Below, piece after piece: positions 53,002 to 63,347 of a DNA stretch of 64,000 nt; the first letter of the stretch is position 1, and each line of letters begins with the position of its first letter. The notes beneath the pieces were generated by a model that ran no database searches, was not told the origin of the DNA, and was given only the letters and a program-made list of their open reading frames with translations. Location of the stretch: NCBI GenBank assembly GCA_035772405.1, contig JAYKKM010000222.1, forward strand, positions 2,307,501 through 2,371,500, read 5' to 3'. The stretch comes from Chrysogorgia sp. JL179-B06 (Eukaryota; Cnidaria; Anthozoa; Scleralcyonacea; Chrysogorgiidae). The position numbers and the translations under genes were made by a program.

Positions 53002-54168
53002 TTAGTCTAAATACAATTTTTCAATACTCTGTATTATAATGTCAGGATCTTCATAGTTAATATTATATGCTTCTATAATACTCTTAATCATAAAAGTAGA
53101 TGCTCTAGTATTATCTGATGTAATCCTTACCCTTATAGAATAATTATATAATATATCCAAATGCGGAGGGTAAAATTGTAAACTAATGGGTCTATTATTT
53201 TGTATAATACTATTATTAACTATATCAGAAAATAAACTGACTTTAAACTTATAATTTTTACTTGTCATATAAAACAATTTAAACCAATAAGAGTAATTCT
53301 TACAATTTTTGAAACAACAGGTAATTGGTGCGGGTTTCGATATCACTAGCTTAACAATCTTTTCGAGATTAAATTTATAAACCCGATCGTTACTTGCGTT
53401 AATTTTTGATATAGGGTTATGATTTTCGCAAAAGAAAATAAAACAACTCGCAAGTTGGTAAACTACTTTCTCAAAAACATCTAAATTATGTAGATAATAA
53501 AAAGTAGACTTCAAATAAAACGGGTCTATAAAATATAAATAAATACAGCAATATGTAAATTCGCGACTAAAGCAACGATTAAGTCGATGTAATGTATTAC
53601 AAAGATAAGCCCCCCCATATCCTATGGGTTTAGGAATTGTAGTTGGATTATCAGTAATAGTAATAGAAATAAAATGGTAAATATCATTTCTAGGGTAATA
53701 ACTTGTCGGAATTTCAATAAAAAAATTATCGGAATGATTATCATTCAAATGAAAAATAGATTTAACTAATGTTTGAGAGGGTATTAATAGTAATTTATGA
53801 TAACGTGAACAGAGTTTTTCACCATAGATAAAATATTTTCGTTGTGTATGAACAACGGGTATTATATAGTGTTGTTTATCTGTTAAGATTCGCCAATCCT
53901 TGCATTCATCTTGGAGCATATCAGTTTTCATTTTTTCAATATAGGCGTAGTCTCCATACCCCCGTCCAAGTTGTCTCGATTCAATTTCCATACATTCGAT
54001 AAACCCTCCATAGTAATAGTCACATATGTCACAGACGGCAAATAATAATCCAATGTAACGGTTACGAAAATGTTGTATATAATAAACAATTTTCAATATC
54101 GTCTTAATATTGATTTCTTGATCATTAGCTTGCTAATAGGTTCTTTTACTACCAATGTTTAACGACAT
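53002..54168 (-). pseudogene. viral ORFan, about 380 residues, early nonsense codon (right copy)
   Basis: Ancestral ATG at 54168 (MSLNIGSKRTY), followed by TAG at 54133-54135, where the left copy has GAG. From there the frame is open to the stop at 53002 (364 codons from a TTG). Cys/Tyr-rich, with CDICDYYYGGF and CCFKNCKNYSYWFKLF. No recognised domain. It converges on the preceding gene. Confidence 0.65.
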
Positions 54169-54493
54169 TCTCAAAAGCGATGACGTTTTTTTAAAAAATC
54201 GCCTTGTATATATACTATTTTCTCATTCTTAAAATATATATTTCCACACGTAGAATTTAACACGATAAAAATTTGAAAAAAGTATTATTGTAATTACAAT
54301 GTATAATATATCAACTGATTTGACGTGTATGTGTTTTAGAACAACATTAGGGATTCGTTTTAACCCCACAACACAGCATTTGGTGCAACTAATTACCGTG
54401 TATTTGTTTAGAAGAAAATCACTAATTATAGATTCGCGTCTCTAATTCCCAAAACACACATTCATTGTATACGAGTATCACAAATCATCGGGA

Positions 54494-54583
54494 TGACATG
54501 AAAGCTTTAATCAACGAACTCTGATTGGGTCAAACCAATCTACCCCCAGTAACACATAGTAACGCGGGATACAATTATAAAAG
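54494..54583 (+). promoter_or_regulatory. viral promoter module with TATA (right copy)
   Basis: GACATGAAAGCTTTAATCAA then CGAACTCTGATTGGG, and TATA-like ATTATAAAAG at 54574-54583. The ATG of the next gene is 54 bp further on. Very similar to 43034-43120. Confidence 0.6.
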
Positions 54584-54636
54584 CAGATGTAGCGTCGAAA
54601 ATAATTAATATCAGTCTGAGTGTAGGAGAGTGAGAG

Positions 54637-55441
54637 ATGGCAAAAATATTTGAGAACGTGAACAGCGAAATTAAAGAAGACTTCATCCCGTTAGAGACAA
54701 CTGAGAAGAATAAATCTGAAGAGACTATCGAGGAGTTGTATAGGGGTAAATATAATTATGCATTTAACAAATGTAAAGAAGAAATATCCCAAGAACGACA
54801 AAAATTATTTTTATCCCGTATCACACATATAATGGATTGTGAATGTTACCAGTTTAAGGGTGAGAGACCCAGTTATCTTGAAGTAACTCTTCTTGAACTT
54901 CAAACGAAGAAGTATTTTATTTATCATTGTTATGATGACAAGTTAAAACCCACAAAGAACTAACTCGAAGGGAACGTTCTACCGTCTACTATCAATATCG
55001 ATGTCATGGTTTAGACTATTTATCTGAAAAAAAATCAAGAGATTATTTTAGTCAAAGTGAACTTATAAATAGATTAAGTTATTTATTTCGTAATGTTTTT
55101 CCCCCGAATGCTATTATCGGGTATAAAGGTGGTGATAAAGAATCGTCTTTAGTTAAAACACTTCAAGATAAAACTATTTTACATTGTGTTAATCTTGAAT
55201 TTTTTGGAATTGAGAAGTACGATTATTTACTTTCGTTTTATAATCTTAAGCCAAGAAATTGTTGGTATCATACTAGCGAACCAACATGTTTATTGTATCA
55301 TTGTAGTTTGTTTGAATGTCTTTTATTTGCGGCATGTTTGTTTCGTAAATTAGAAGCGGAGGATAATGAACGATCTGTACTCTCTATGTATGATAAGGAA
55401 TTTAATTTTTTAAATTTATTCTCTCCTGAAAATTTTACCTA
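54637..55441 (+). pseudogene. viral ORFan, about 268 residues, one frameshift (right copy)
   Basis: MAKIFENVNSEIKEDF runs to 54963; a single base missing at about 54950 (relative to the left copy) ends it. The continuation is open in another frame from about 54951 to 55441, including RCHGLDYLSEKKSRDYF and PRNCWYHTSEPTC. The Cys/His-rich C-terminal half might bind metal. Function unknown. Confidence 0.65.
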
Positions 55442-55491
55442 AATAAAAAAATACTGTCTTTTGATTTAAAAAAAATTAAAAAAATATTGAA

Positions 55492-55669
55492 TGTATTTTC
55501 CTTTTTATTTTTAGAAACACAAAGATTGTTTAAAAAATTATCAAAAGTACATTTAAGACATGTTTATATTTTAAAAATAAAACGTACATTAGAACGTTAT
55601 TATTTTGTCAATGATGTACATGTTGTCAAAAACACTATTTTTGTAAAAATAGGAGAGAAGTTTTAAAAA
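55492..55669 (+). CDS. short conserved viral frame or downstream exon
   Basis: After a T-rich tract ending ttttatttttag, the sequence reads ETQRLFKKLSKVHLRH and VHVVKNTIFVKIGEKF to a TAA. It is preserved between the two copies at the protein level, and no ATG lies nearby. It is perhaps the second exon of the 54637 gene. Confidence 0.35.
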
Positions 55670-55782
55670 AAATAAGATGATCATAGAAACTCTTTGTACA
55701 TTTAAATATATAAAAAATGATATCATTCTACGTATAGTATAAATAAAATGTTCTTAATTTTTTTCTCTTATTGGCATTAAAA

Positions 55783-56463
55783 ATGAGTCAGAAAAAAATC
55801 ATCCATCAAAGTGAACGTTTTTGGCTTTTGAATCCAAGAAAAAATGCGACAGTTGCTTTAAAATCAGCAAAAAATCTATATGAGTTTCAAGAAGTGTCTT
55901 GGATACGGGGTGTAGTACCAACGAGTTTTCTTGACGGTTATAAAATTAAAACAAATATTCGAAAGGCAGGTGAATTTACTGATTTTTCATTGACATTTAG
56001 TGACAATAGAAAATTTCAAACAGATACACAGAATTATCGTACGGGAGAATTAGAAGCAAGAAAAAAAAATTGGTATAAACGAAAAATAATTCATAGTATT
56101 GATGTAAAACTTAAAAATAATATTCTTGAAAAATATCACGATGCATTAGGATGGAGTATTGTTCAAGTTAAAAAAGAGATATTCGAAGAGAGTGATTTAG
56201 GATCAAATATTGGACAATCTAGTAAATATTATTTTGCTCCTAATCAATTGTTTATTGATCCTGAGAAAAATTTCTTTAACGATGATAAACGTTTTGTAGA
56301 TTTAGCTTATAATTTACCCGCTGACGAAGATTTTATATTGATTCAAAACATACAATTTATAGATGATCATTTTTTTAATAAATATGGTATTAAAATTGGT
56401 GAAGCTGATAAACCCTATAATGAATACGATATTTCTATTGTTTATTCCGATGGATATACGTAG
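55783..56463 (+). CDS. viral ORFan, 226 residues
   Basis: ATG 55783 starts MSQKKIIHQSERFWLL. Regular hydrophilic/hydrophobic alternation (EVSWIRGVVPTSFLDGYKI; VDLAYNLPADEDFILIQNI) suggests a folded beta-rich protein. It could be a structural protein such as a minor capsid component, but I recognise no capsid signature. Open here; frameshifted in the left copy (44284). It is followed closely by the 56510 gene in the same orientation. Confidence 0.6.
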   Translation: MSQKKIIHQSERFWLLNPRKNATVALKSAKNLYEFQEVSWIRGVVPTSFLDGYKIKTNIRKAGEFTDFSLTFSDNRKFQTDTQNYRTGELEARKKNWYKRKIIHSIDVKLKNNILEKYHDALGWSIVQVKKEIFEESDLGSNIGQSSKYYFAPNQLFIDPEKNFFNDDKRFVDLAYNLPADEDFILIQNIQFIDDHFFNKYGIKIGEADKPYNEYDISIVYSDGYT

Positions 56464-56509
56464 ATATATCCCTATATAAAGATCGTTTTATCAAAGAGGG
56501 GTATGTGTC

Positions 56510-57100
56510 ATGGCTATTTTTCAGAGAGTACTAAATCAAGAGGGATATAAGATTTATCACGATTTAACACAATACAGTTATGTGGAATCCGTTTTTTTTT
56601 GGCAATTAGTAGGAAGTGTGGAAGTTGGGAAATCAAGATATCATCTACTAATATCTATAGCTCATTATGAAAAATATTTACGGTATAAATTTATACTGGA
56701 AGTAGAATGTTCATAAAATCCCCAGATATTTATTATACATCATGAGGAACACGCAATTCCAGAAGAATGTTATGAATTTCTTCGTAAAATATGTGAAGTA
56801 TGGAAAGACCGACTCCCACGTATCAGCGACAAAGGAATTGGAGAATATTTAAAGATACTAGATTACGATAGAAAACATTGTTTTACTTATGAGTGCTTTA
56901 GGAGTATTATAGCATTATATTATGATTTGTTTGTTTATAATAAAACTATAAAATACTCTTGTAAAAAATGTAAAGGGGAATGCGAATGTAATGGGGATTA
57001 CCCTAATTTCACCAGTGTACATTTTAATGAAATAAGAGGTTGTAATGTAGAAAAATATTCAATGGACAATATCCTTTTATGTAACGAAATAATACAATGA
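56510..57100 (+). pseudogene. viral ORFan, about 195 residues, nonsense codon (right copy)
   Basis: MAIFQRVLNQEGYKIYHDL is stopped by TAA at 56714-56716 (AAA in the left copy). The frame then stays open to 57100, with RKICEVWKDRLPRISDKG and a CKKCKGECECNGDYPN Cys cluster that may bind zinc. The true start is ATG 56510. Confidence 0.65.
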
Positions 57101-57123
57101 ATGTATTTTTTTTCTTTTGAAAA

Positions 57124-57408
57124 TTAATACATTAAAAACTTTTCAACATGGTTTCTGGGTTTATGATATACAAGTCCTCCTTTTTGAAAACGTCTTTTGA
57201 TTTTTTTCGTTCCTAGTTTTGCAATAATTTTTACTACATTAGCTTTTTTTTTAAGCTCTTTTTTAAAATCGTTTATAAAAAGTTTGCCGTATTTATTGAC
57301 TGTTTTATTTCCTCCACGTTGCCTTTTTTTCCCTTTAAAAATACCTCCACGTTGCCTTTTTTTCCCCTTAAAAGCACCACCTCGTAACTCTCTTATTCTT
57401 CCTACCAT
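57124..57408 (-). CDS. viral Gly-Gly-rich basic core-like protein
   Basis: I use ATG 57408 (MVGRIRELRGGAFKGKK), which lies 2 bp after the SET gene's stop. Two copies of FKGKKRQRGG sit near the N-terminus, then a basic helix (NDFKKELKKKANVVKIIAKL) and RRFQKGGLVYHKP. The composition and L-R-G-G-A resemble adenovirus core-type precursors cleaved by adenain at (M/I/L)xGG-x, and an adenain-like protease is encoded at 63581. I infer DNA condensation in the virion. Confidence 0.55.
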   Translation of the reverse strand: MVGRIRELRGGAFKGKKRQRGGIFKGKKRQRGGNKTVNKYGKLFINDFKKELKKKANVVKIIAKLGTKKIKRRFQKGGLVYHKPRNHVEKFLMY

Positions 57409-57410
57409 TG

Positions 57411-57962
57411 TTATGAAGGTTGTTTTCTCTGCCAATAATTATCACCATAGTCTGCAAAAATTTCTTCATGGGGTTTTATATGTTTTATACTTTCTAAATA
57501 CATTTTTTTATTATTTGGGTCGTAAACAAAATCGGAATTATTTTTATATATAGAACCGGTTTTCCCATTATTCGCATAACGTGCTGCTGCGTGAGTTGTC
57601 AAATAAGCATCGATACAAGTGTTTGCATCGTTACAAACACTATATACAGCGTTAGTGTTTTTACCATATTTACGATCCAATTTGGCTTGTGTTGTTTTTT
57701 CCCCCGTATAATAAGAAATATTACGATCGGGTTTAAAAGGTTTTTTCCAAGCAAATAATCCTTCACCAGCATTGGGGATATTTGATTTCTTGATACGTAA
57801 GTTATTTTGTTTTGCTAAATGAATCCAACATTTTTTTGTTTTTGCTGTTCGTTTACGACATCTTATTTTTTTTAGGGTATTACTTCTACATTGAAGAACG
57901 TGACGTATACTTTGAGATTTATCAGTGTTCCGTTTTTTTCGAGGTAACTTAATTCTTACCAT
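57411..57962 (-). CDS. viral SET-domain protein-lysine methyltransferase, 183 residues
   Basis: A SAM-dependent lysine methyltransferase. Residues 1-50 are basic, with Cys25, Cys35, Cys45 and His48 as a possible zinc site. GEGLFA at 66-71 is SET motif I, AARYANNG at 126-133 is the counterpart of the R-x-x-N-H-S motif, and EEIFADYGDNYW at 166-177 contains the catalytic-pocket Tyr motif. Short SET proteins of this kind occur in large DNA viruses and Polinton-like elements, some methylating histone H3. The substrate is unknown; the H3 tail-like protein of the same virus and host H3 are the obvious candidates. Confidence 0.8.
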   Translation of the reverse strand: MVRIKLPRKKRNTDKSQSIRHVLQCRSNTLKKIRCRKRTAKTKKCWIHLAKQNNLRIKKSNIPNAGEGLFAWKKPFKPDRNISYYTGEKTTQAKLDRKYGKNTNAVYSVCNDANTCIDAYLTTHAAARYANNGKTGSIYKNNSDFVYDPNNKKMYLESIKHIKPHEEIFADYGDNYWQRKQPS

Positions 57963-57968
57963 TTTTTT

Positions 57969-58283
57969 TTAAAATATAGTTTTTATTCCTAAATAATCAT
58001 TATTTTTTTCATGTGTCTGAATAAATTTTACCAAACATTCTACTTTATAGATAATATCTTCGGGACAGTTGTATATTTCTTTTTTTAATTCTGTTATTCT
58101 TTGTTTTAAAATCTTTGATGAAATAGGTATTATCTTTTCTTTATCTTCTGTAAAATTTAGTAAACATTCCTTTAAAAGATACGGCGTAAATAATATTGAA
58201 GGATCATTATCTTGAATTTCATACCCGATATAAGGTGAGTTAGACGTTTTTAAATAAATTTCAATATAAACAATTTCACTCAT
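57969..58283 (-). CDS. viral ORFan, 104 residues
   Basis: ATG 58283 (MSEIVYIEIYLKTSNSP); the stop is 6 bp before the SET gene start on the same strand. Mostly helical and charged (KILKQRITELKKEIYN). No domain recognised. The left-copy equivalent was deleted. Confidence 0.55.
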   Translation of the reverse strand: MSEIVYIEIYLKTSNSPYIGYEIQDNDPSILFTPYLLKECLLNFTEDKEKIIPISSKILKQRITELKKEIYNCPEDIIYKVECLVKFIQTHEKNNDYLGIKTIF

Positions 58284-58373
58284 ATTTATTTTTTTACTTT
58301 TCTTTTTTTTGTTTTAGTTTTTTTTAAATGGGTTCTTTACTTATTATCAAAAAAAATCCCTCCTATACTTACG

Positions 58374-58967
58374 TTGACTTGTATTAATATACAGGATTCA
58401 TACGATGTTACTATTGATCGTGTTGATGGAGAAGACGAAAACATAAATAAAAATAAAACGGCGTGTTTTTCTTGTTTTAGAAAAAAAAAGAAGATGAATG
58501 ATGATCAGAAAAAATTAAAATATAGTCAAAAAGATATAGATAAAATTGTAAGTTTATTTAATAAGAAAAAAGAAAGTAAGAAAAATGAAAAAATAGACGA
58601 TTATTTTTCTGTTAATCATATAGAAACTATTAGTAGAGAAAAAATTAAAGTCACTGAACAACATTTTTCATTGGATGTTTCACGGGAAAAAACGGTTAAT
58701 TTTATTAGTTTTATTCAATCGTTATCGTTGGTTTTTTCTTATTTAATTAACATTGCGCGGGCAAATGTAAAAAGTGATGACGATTATGTTAGATTTATCT
58801 TTAGTAATGCGCCAAAAAGTTTTTTCTCTATAGCCGTTTTACCCGTGAAAGACTTTGACGTTAAATATTTCTTAAAAATTATGGAAAAATTTATGCAGAG
58901 TAATAAAGAAATAATAGCTAATGGTTGGAATAGTAAGGTAATAGTTCAAACTTTCCCGCAGGAATAA
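58374..58967 (+). CDS. viral ORFan, about 197 codons, start uncertain
   Basis: The open frame begins with TTG. An ATG at 58328 opens a neighbouring frame (MGSLLIIKKNPSYTYVDL) that would join with a one-base shift, so the start is probably lost or spliced. Features are ACFSCFRKKKKMNDDQ (Cys/basic) and a well-folded-looking C-terminus (FIQSLSLVFSYLINIARANV; DDYVRFIFSNAPKSFF). It precedes the polymerase by about 100 bp. Function unknown. Confidence 0.5.
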   Translation: MTCINIQDSYDVTIDRVDGEDENINKNKTACFSCFRKKKKMNDDQKKLKYSQKDIDKIVSLFNKKKESKKNEKIDDYFSVNHIETISREKIKVTEQHFSLDVSREKTVNFISFIQSLSLVFSYLINIARANVKSDDDYVRFIFSNAPKSFFSIAVLPVKDFDVKYFLKIMEKFMQSNKEIIANGWNSKVIVQTFPQE

Positions 58968-59065
58968 GTACAAATAAAAAAAAAAATAGTGTATTAAGGA
59001 AAAAAAGTATTTATAATAGTTTGAATAAGGGAAATGCTACAGATAAAGGTGGTGTGAAAAGTAAT

Positions 59066-62000
59066 ATGTATGTAAAAAAATATGGCCGTAAATTTCGCAC
59101 AGGTGTATTTTATATTCTTAGCCATGTATTATTTCGTACAGTGAAAGATTGCTGTTTTGCTTTAGCAATATTAGTGGGTTTATCATTTTTACAACAAGAC
59201 GCTAAATATTTTATAATGAAAAGAAAACCGAATAAACCCGTGGATGATTTATTTACGTGTGAAGAAATTCGAAATGTATATCGGGAATGCGGGATAGCCG
59301 AGGGTAATGTTGATGCTACACAGTTTGAGTTAGTATATAATAATTATTTAAAAAAACAGGGTGTTGATTTGTTAGTGTATGCTGACACTCATTCCGATAA
59401 TATAATTTATGATTCACGAACTGATAGTGAATTTAATCTTATTAAATTAACTAATGAAATTGTATGTTTATGGTTAAATAATAATCATTACGATGTAGTC
59501 TTAAGCATAAAGGAATTTTCTAAACTTAACACCAGTTCTTTTTGTGTTAAATGTATGAGTTATTTTACACGCCATGAATATATCGATAACCACCTATGTA
59601 CTACAAATAATTTAACTTGTTTACGATGTTATAAATATCCGAATAAGTGTAAAGATAAAAATAATAAACTTATTTGTAGTCGTTGTGATATAATTTTTTA
59701 TGATGAAAATTGTTTTACAAATCATTTAACAAATAAAATTTTTAAACCCTCTCAAAATAATTATGATCGTTTAACACCGTGTCAATATTATTTTTTTTGT
59801 AAAACCTGTAACAAAATTTGTCCTCGATTCTTTTTCATTTTTTTTAATAAAACTGTTAAACATGATTGTAGCAAACGATTTTGTTTTCATTGTGATAAAT
59901 ACATGAAACAACCTCATTTTTGTTATGTGAAACCCCTTTCACTTGAATATAACAAGAGGAAAGAAAGTGAACCCACTTTATTTTTTTTTGATTTTGAAAC
60001 AAAAGTAACCGAAACTAAATTGCTCGTACCGTTTTATTGTATCGTCCAAAAGGTATGTAAAAAATGTCAACATATTGAATTTAAAAAAACAAAAATATTT
60101 GAAAAAAAGGATCAAGAAATTATCGATAATACTATTGAAAAAGTTAGTTGTTGTGGGAATAGACAATTTATTTTTGATAACAATGTTATTGAAACTTTAT
60201 GTGAATTTATGTTTGAACAAACAAATTCCGTTTGGATAGCTCATAACGGGGGTAGATTTGATACTATTTTTATTTTAAAATACCTTTTAGAAATAAAGCA
60301 GATAATGCCGAATACTATAATGAACGGTACTAAAATAATGAGTTTAATAATTGAAGAACAAAATATTAGAATCCTCGATAGTTATTTGTTTTTTAGTATG
60401 AAATTAGCGGATATTCCAAAAGCAATGGATCTTCAAGGGGAATGTAAGGGATTTCATCCTTATGAATTTTACGATTTAACTTATGAGGGTGAAATTGTAG
60501 ATCGGAAATTTTTTGATACGAAACATATGAATACAGCAACACTTAATGAATTTGAAAAATGGTATTTAGAAAAAAAGAAAGAGAAATATATATTTCGTAA
60601 AGAGATTTATTATTATTGTTGTAGTGATGTAGATATTTTAAGAAAGGGATGTGTTAAATTTTCTACAATGATCGGCACCATAGGTCATATCACCCCCTTT
60701 TATGCAAAGAATTGTATTACGATTGCTAGTTTAGCTTTGAAAGTGTATAGACTTAATTTTTTTTTTAAAAATTGTGTAGGAATTATTCCTGCTTCGGGGT
60801 ATAGAGGGGGTGTAAAACAGAGTTTAATTGCTATTGATTGGTTAGATGAAATTAATCGAGAATTAGGAGGAAATTTAGAATATATCTGTTCACAAAATAG
60901 TGAGAGAAAAATTCTAGGACGTTTTGTCGATGGTTTTTATAATGAAACGATACATCAATTTCATGGTTGTTTTTATCACGGATGTCCCAAATGTTTTGAC
61001 CCCTATGCATTAAACGTTCTTACAAACGAAAAATTTAGTAATTTATATGCAAATACGCAACGTTTTTCTTGGACAATAAAAAATGCCGGTTACAAATTAA
61101 TCGAGATGTGGGAATGTGATTATTTAGAAGAAAAAAAATATACACAGAAACAATTAATTGAAAAGAAAAGAACATTTTATCCGTTTACTCCTTTAACACC
61201 ACGTGACGCATTATATGGTGGACGAACTTCCCCCGTATGTTTATTTAAAGAAACAAAACCCAACGAACGAATAAGTTACGTAGATTTTACATCGCTATAC
61301 CCTCATGTACAAAAAAATTATGATTTTCCTGTGGGTCATCCTACTATTTTACTGGGGAAAGATTGTAATAAAATAAAAATCAAGGACATATTTGGTTTAG
61401 TAAAATGTTGTATTTCACCTCCTCGAAATATTTACTTTCCTGTTTTACCTGTTAGAATAGATGGGAAATTATTATTTCCATTATGTTATAAATGTGCTGT
61501 GGATAAATGTAATAAATGTGAACATAATGAAAGCGATCGATACTTGACGGGTACTTGGACTAGTGTTCAGATTAATGTTGCTATAGATAGGGGATATAAA
61601 ATAATTGCTCTTTACGAAATATATCATTTTGAACGCAAAGAAAAAATCTTTTCACAATACGTAAATCAATTTTTAAAAATCAAACAAGAATCTTCAGGAA
61701 TTCCTACGGATTGTTTGAACGCAGATGGAAGTAAAAATGATGATAAAATTAAACAGTATTGTAATGATTATTTAAAAAATGAAAATGTTTATTTAGATAA
61801 AGACAAAATAGAGAAAAATCCCGGATTAAGAACTATTGCAAAAACATTTTTAAATTCGTTATGGGGAAAATTTGCCCAAAACGAAAATAATACACAAGTG
61901 TGTTTTTTAAACGATTATGAAGAATTATTATATATTGCCAATGATAAAAGTAAAAAATTAACATCGATGGAATTTATAAACGAAACATTATTACGTTGTA

Positions 62001-62551
62001 CATATGAAAAAATTGATGATGCAACAACCCCTCTAAAAACGGGAAATGTAATCATTGCATGTTTTGTTACTGCATATGCACGTTTGAAATTATACGAGCT
62101 ACTCGTTAAATTAGACGATCGCGTTTTATATTTTGATACAGATTCTGTTATTTATATATCTGATGAAAATAATTATACTGATGTTAAAACGGGAAATTAT
62201 TTAGGAGATTTAACGAATGAATTAAATGAAAATGAATGGATAACAAATTTTTGTTCAACGGGTCCAAAATGTTACGCGTATATAACTAATTTAAATCAGG
62301 AATGTATTCATGTCAAAGGTTTTACTTTAAAAAATGAAACAATAAAAGAAAAATTGAATTTTTTATCCTTGACACAATGTGTTAAAAATCAAGATCAGAT
62401 CATCGAAATTAAATATCACAATAAAATATGTAAAGATAAACTTAATCATATTTTTATTGAGGATGAAATAAAAAAATTTTCATTTACATTTAATAAACGT
62501 GTTGTTAAAAATAATTTTAATACGATTCCGTTTGGATTTTTAGATAACTGA
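59066..62551 (+). CDS. protein-primed family B DNA polymerase (pPolB), about 1161 residues
   Basis: Replicates the viral genome from a protein primer. ATG 59066 (MYVKKYGRKF) is the first ATG; 59216 is an alternative, and the frame itself is open from a TTG at 59021. The N-terminal region has Cys/His zinc-finger-like pairs (FCVKCMSYF, LTCLRCYKYPNKC, ICSRCDIIF). Exonuclease motifs are FFFDFET (about residue 308), AHNGGRFD (about 394) and YCCSDVD (about 518). FHGCFYHGCPKC (about 632) is typical of Polinton/adintovirus polymerases. Palm motifs are YVDFTSLYPH (A), NSLWGKFAQ (B) and YFDTDSVIYI (C). All catalytic acids are visible. Confidence 0.93.
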   Translation: MYVKKYGRKFRTGVFYILSHVLFRTVKDCCFALAILVGLSFLQQDAKYFIMKRKPNKPVDDLFTCEEIRNVYRECGIAEGNVDATQFELVYNNYLKKQGVDLLVYADTHSDNIIYDSRTDSEFNLIKLTNEIVCLWLNNNHYDVVLSIKEFSKLNTSSFCVKCMSYFTRHEYIDNHLCTTNNLTCLRCYKYPNKCKDKNNKLICSRCDIIFYDENCFTNHLTNKIFKPSQNNYDRLTPCQYYFFCKTCNKICPRFFFIFFNKTVKHDCSKRFCFHCDKYMKQPHFCYVKPLSLEYNKRKESEPTLFFFDFETKVTETKLLVPFYCIVQKVCKKCQHIEFKKTKIFEKKDQEIIDNTIEKVSCCGNRQFIFDNNVIETLCEFMFEQTNSVWIAHNGGRFDTIFILKYLLEIKQIMPNTIMNGTKIMSLIIEEQNIRILDSYLFFSMKLADIPKAMDLQGECKGFHPYEFYDLTYEGEIVDRKFFDTKHMNTATLNEFEKWYLEKKKEKYIFRKEIYYYCCSDVDILRKGCVKFSTMIGTIGHITPFYAKNCITIASLALKVYRLNFFFKNCVGIIPASGYRGGVKQSLIAIDWLDEINRELGGNLEYICSQNSERKILGRFVDGFYNETIHQFHGCFYHGCPKCFDPYALNVLTNEKFSNLYANTQRFSWTIKNAGYKLIEMWECDYLEEKKYTQKQLIEKKRTFYPFTPLTPRDALYGGRTSPVCLFKETKPNERISYVDFTSLYPHVQKNYDFPVGHPTILLGKDCNKIKIKDIFGLVKCCISPPRNIYFPVLPVRIDGKLLFPLCYKCAVDKCNKCEHNESDRYLTGTWTSVQINVAIDRGYKIIALYEIYHFERKEKIFSQYVNQFLKIKQESSGIPTDCLNADGSKNDDKIKQYCNDYLKNENVYLDKDKIEKNPGLRTIAKTFLNSLWGKFAQNENNTQVCFLNDYEELLYIANDKSKKLTSMEFINETLLRCTYEKIDDATTPLKTGNVIIACFVTAYARLKLYELLVKLDDRVLYFDTDSVIYISDENNYTDVKTGNYLGDLTNELNENEWITNFCSTGPKCYAYITNLNQECIHVKGFTLKNETIKEKLNFLSLTQCVKNQDQIIEIKYHNKICKDKLNHIFIEDEIKKFSFTFNKRVVKNNFNTIPFGFLDN

Positions 62552-62552
62552 A

Positions 62553-63227
62553 ATGAACAATGTTTCATTACCATTTCAACACCCTTTTATGTTAACGTTA
62601 TGTGGTCCTAGTCAAAGCGGGAAAACATATTGGATATTACAATTATTGAAAAATATTAACATTATGATTACACCAGCAATTGTTAAAATTGTTTATTTAT
62701 ATTCAATTTATCAACCTCTGTACGCTGAAATGGAAAAAGTTCTTGCGGAAAAAACAGATATTAGTGTTGAATTTATCGATTGTCAAAAGGGTATTCCCCG
62801 CATTACTGATATACAAACGAATACCCGTGAAAATACGTTAATAATATTAGATGATCTCATGTTAGTTGCAACATCATCAAAAGAAAATCTTGAAAGAATA
62901 GATAATATTGCAACTCAAGATGTCCATCATCGTAATATTAGTGTTATTTTTACATGTCAAAATTTAACATATGGTAATGGTAAATTGCGAAATTTACGTG
63001 TCAATAGTCAATATTATGTTATGTTTAAAAATTTAAGCGATTATAATATGTATACGATATGTGATAATAAAAAAATTAATAGAAATAGATTTAATAAAGT
63101 ATTAAGTGAAATTAATGAGAAACCCTATGGTTATTTGGTATTTGATAATTGTAGAAAAGCGTATGAAAATTGTAGAATTAGAACCAATGTATTTCCACAT
63201 GAATCAACGATAATCTATGATTTGTAA
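62553..63227 (+). CDS. FtsK/HerA-type (A32-like) genome-packaging ATPase, 224 residues
   Basis: Pumps viral DNA into capsids. Walker A GPSQSGKT at residues 18-25, Walker B TLIILDD at 95-101, and the HHRNISVIFTCQNL segment (125-138) with the sensor Gln/Asn typical of adintovirus and Polinton ATPases. Starts 1 bp after the polymerase stop, implying a common transcript or reinitiation. Length and order after pPolB fit the family. The frame is intact. Confidence 0.9.
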   Translation: MNNVSLPFQHPFMLTLCGPSQSGKTYWILQLLKNINIMITPAIVKIVYLYSIYQPLYAEMEKVLAEKTDISVEFIDCQKGIPRITDIQTNTRENTLIILDDLMLVATSSKENLERIDNIATQDVHHRNISVIFTCQNLTYGNGKLRNLRVNSQYYVMFKNLSDYNMYTICDNKKINRNRFNKVLSEINEKPYGYLVFDNCRKAYENCRIRTNVFPHESTIIYDL

Positions 63228-63347
63228 ATAAATGTAAAAAGAAAAAGAAAACGTTTTTTTAAAAAAAATAAGAGTTGAAATCGTTTTTTTTAAAAAGTAT
63301 ATATAGTATGGGGTGTGTATATTGTGTATGAATTTTTTTTAAAAAAC

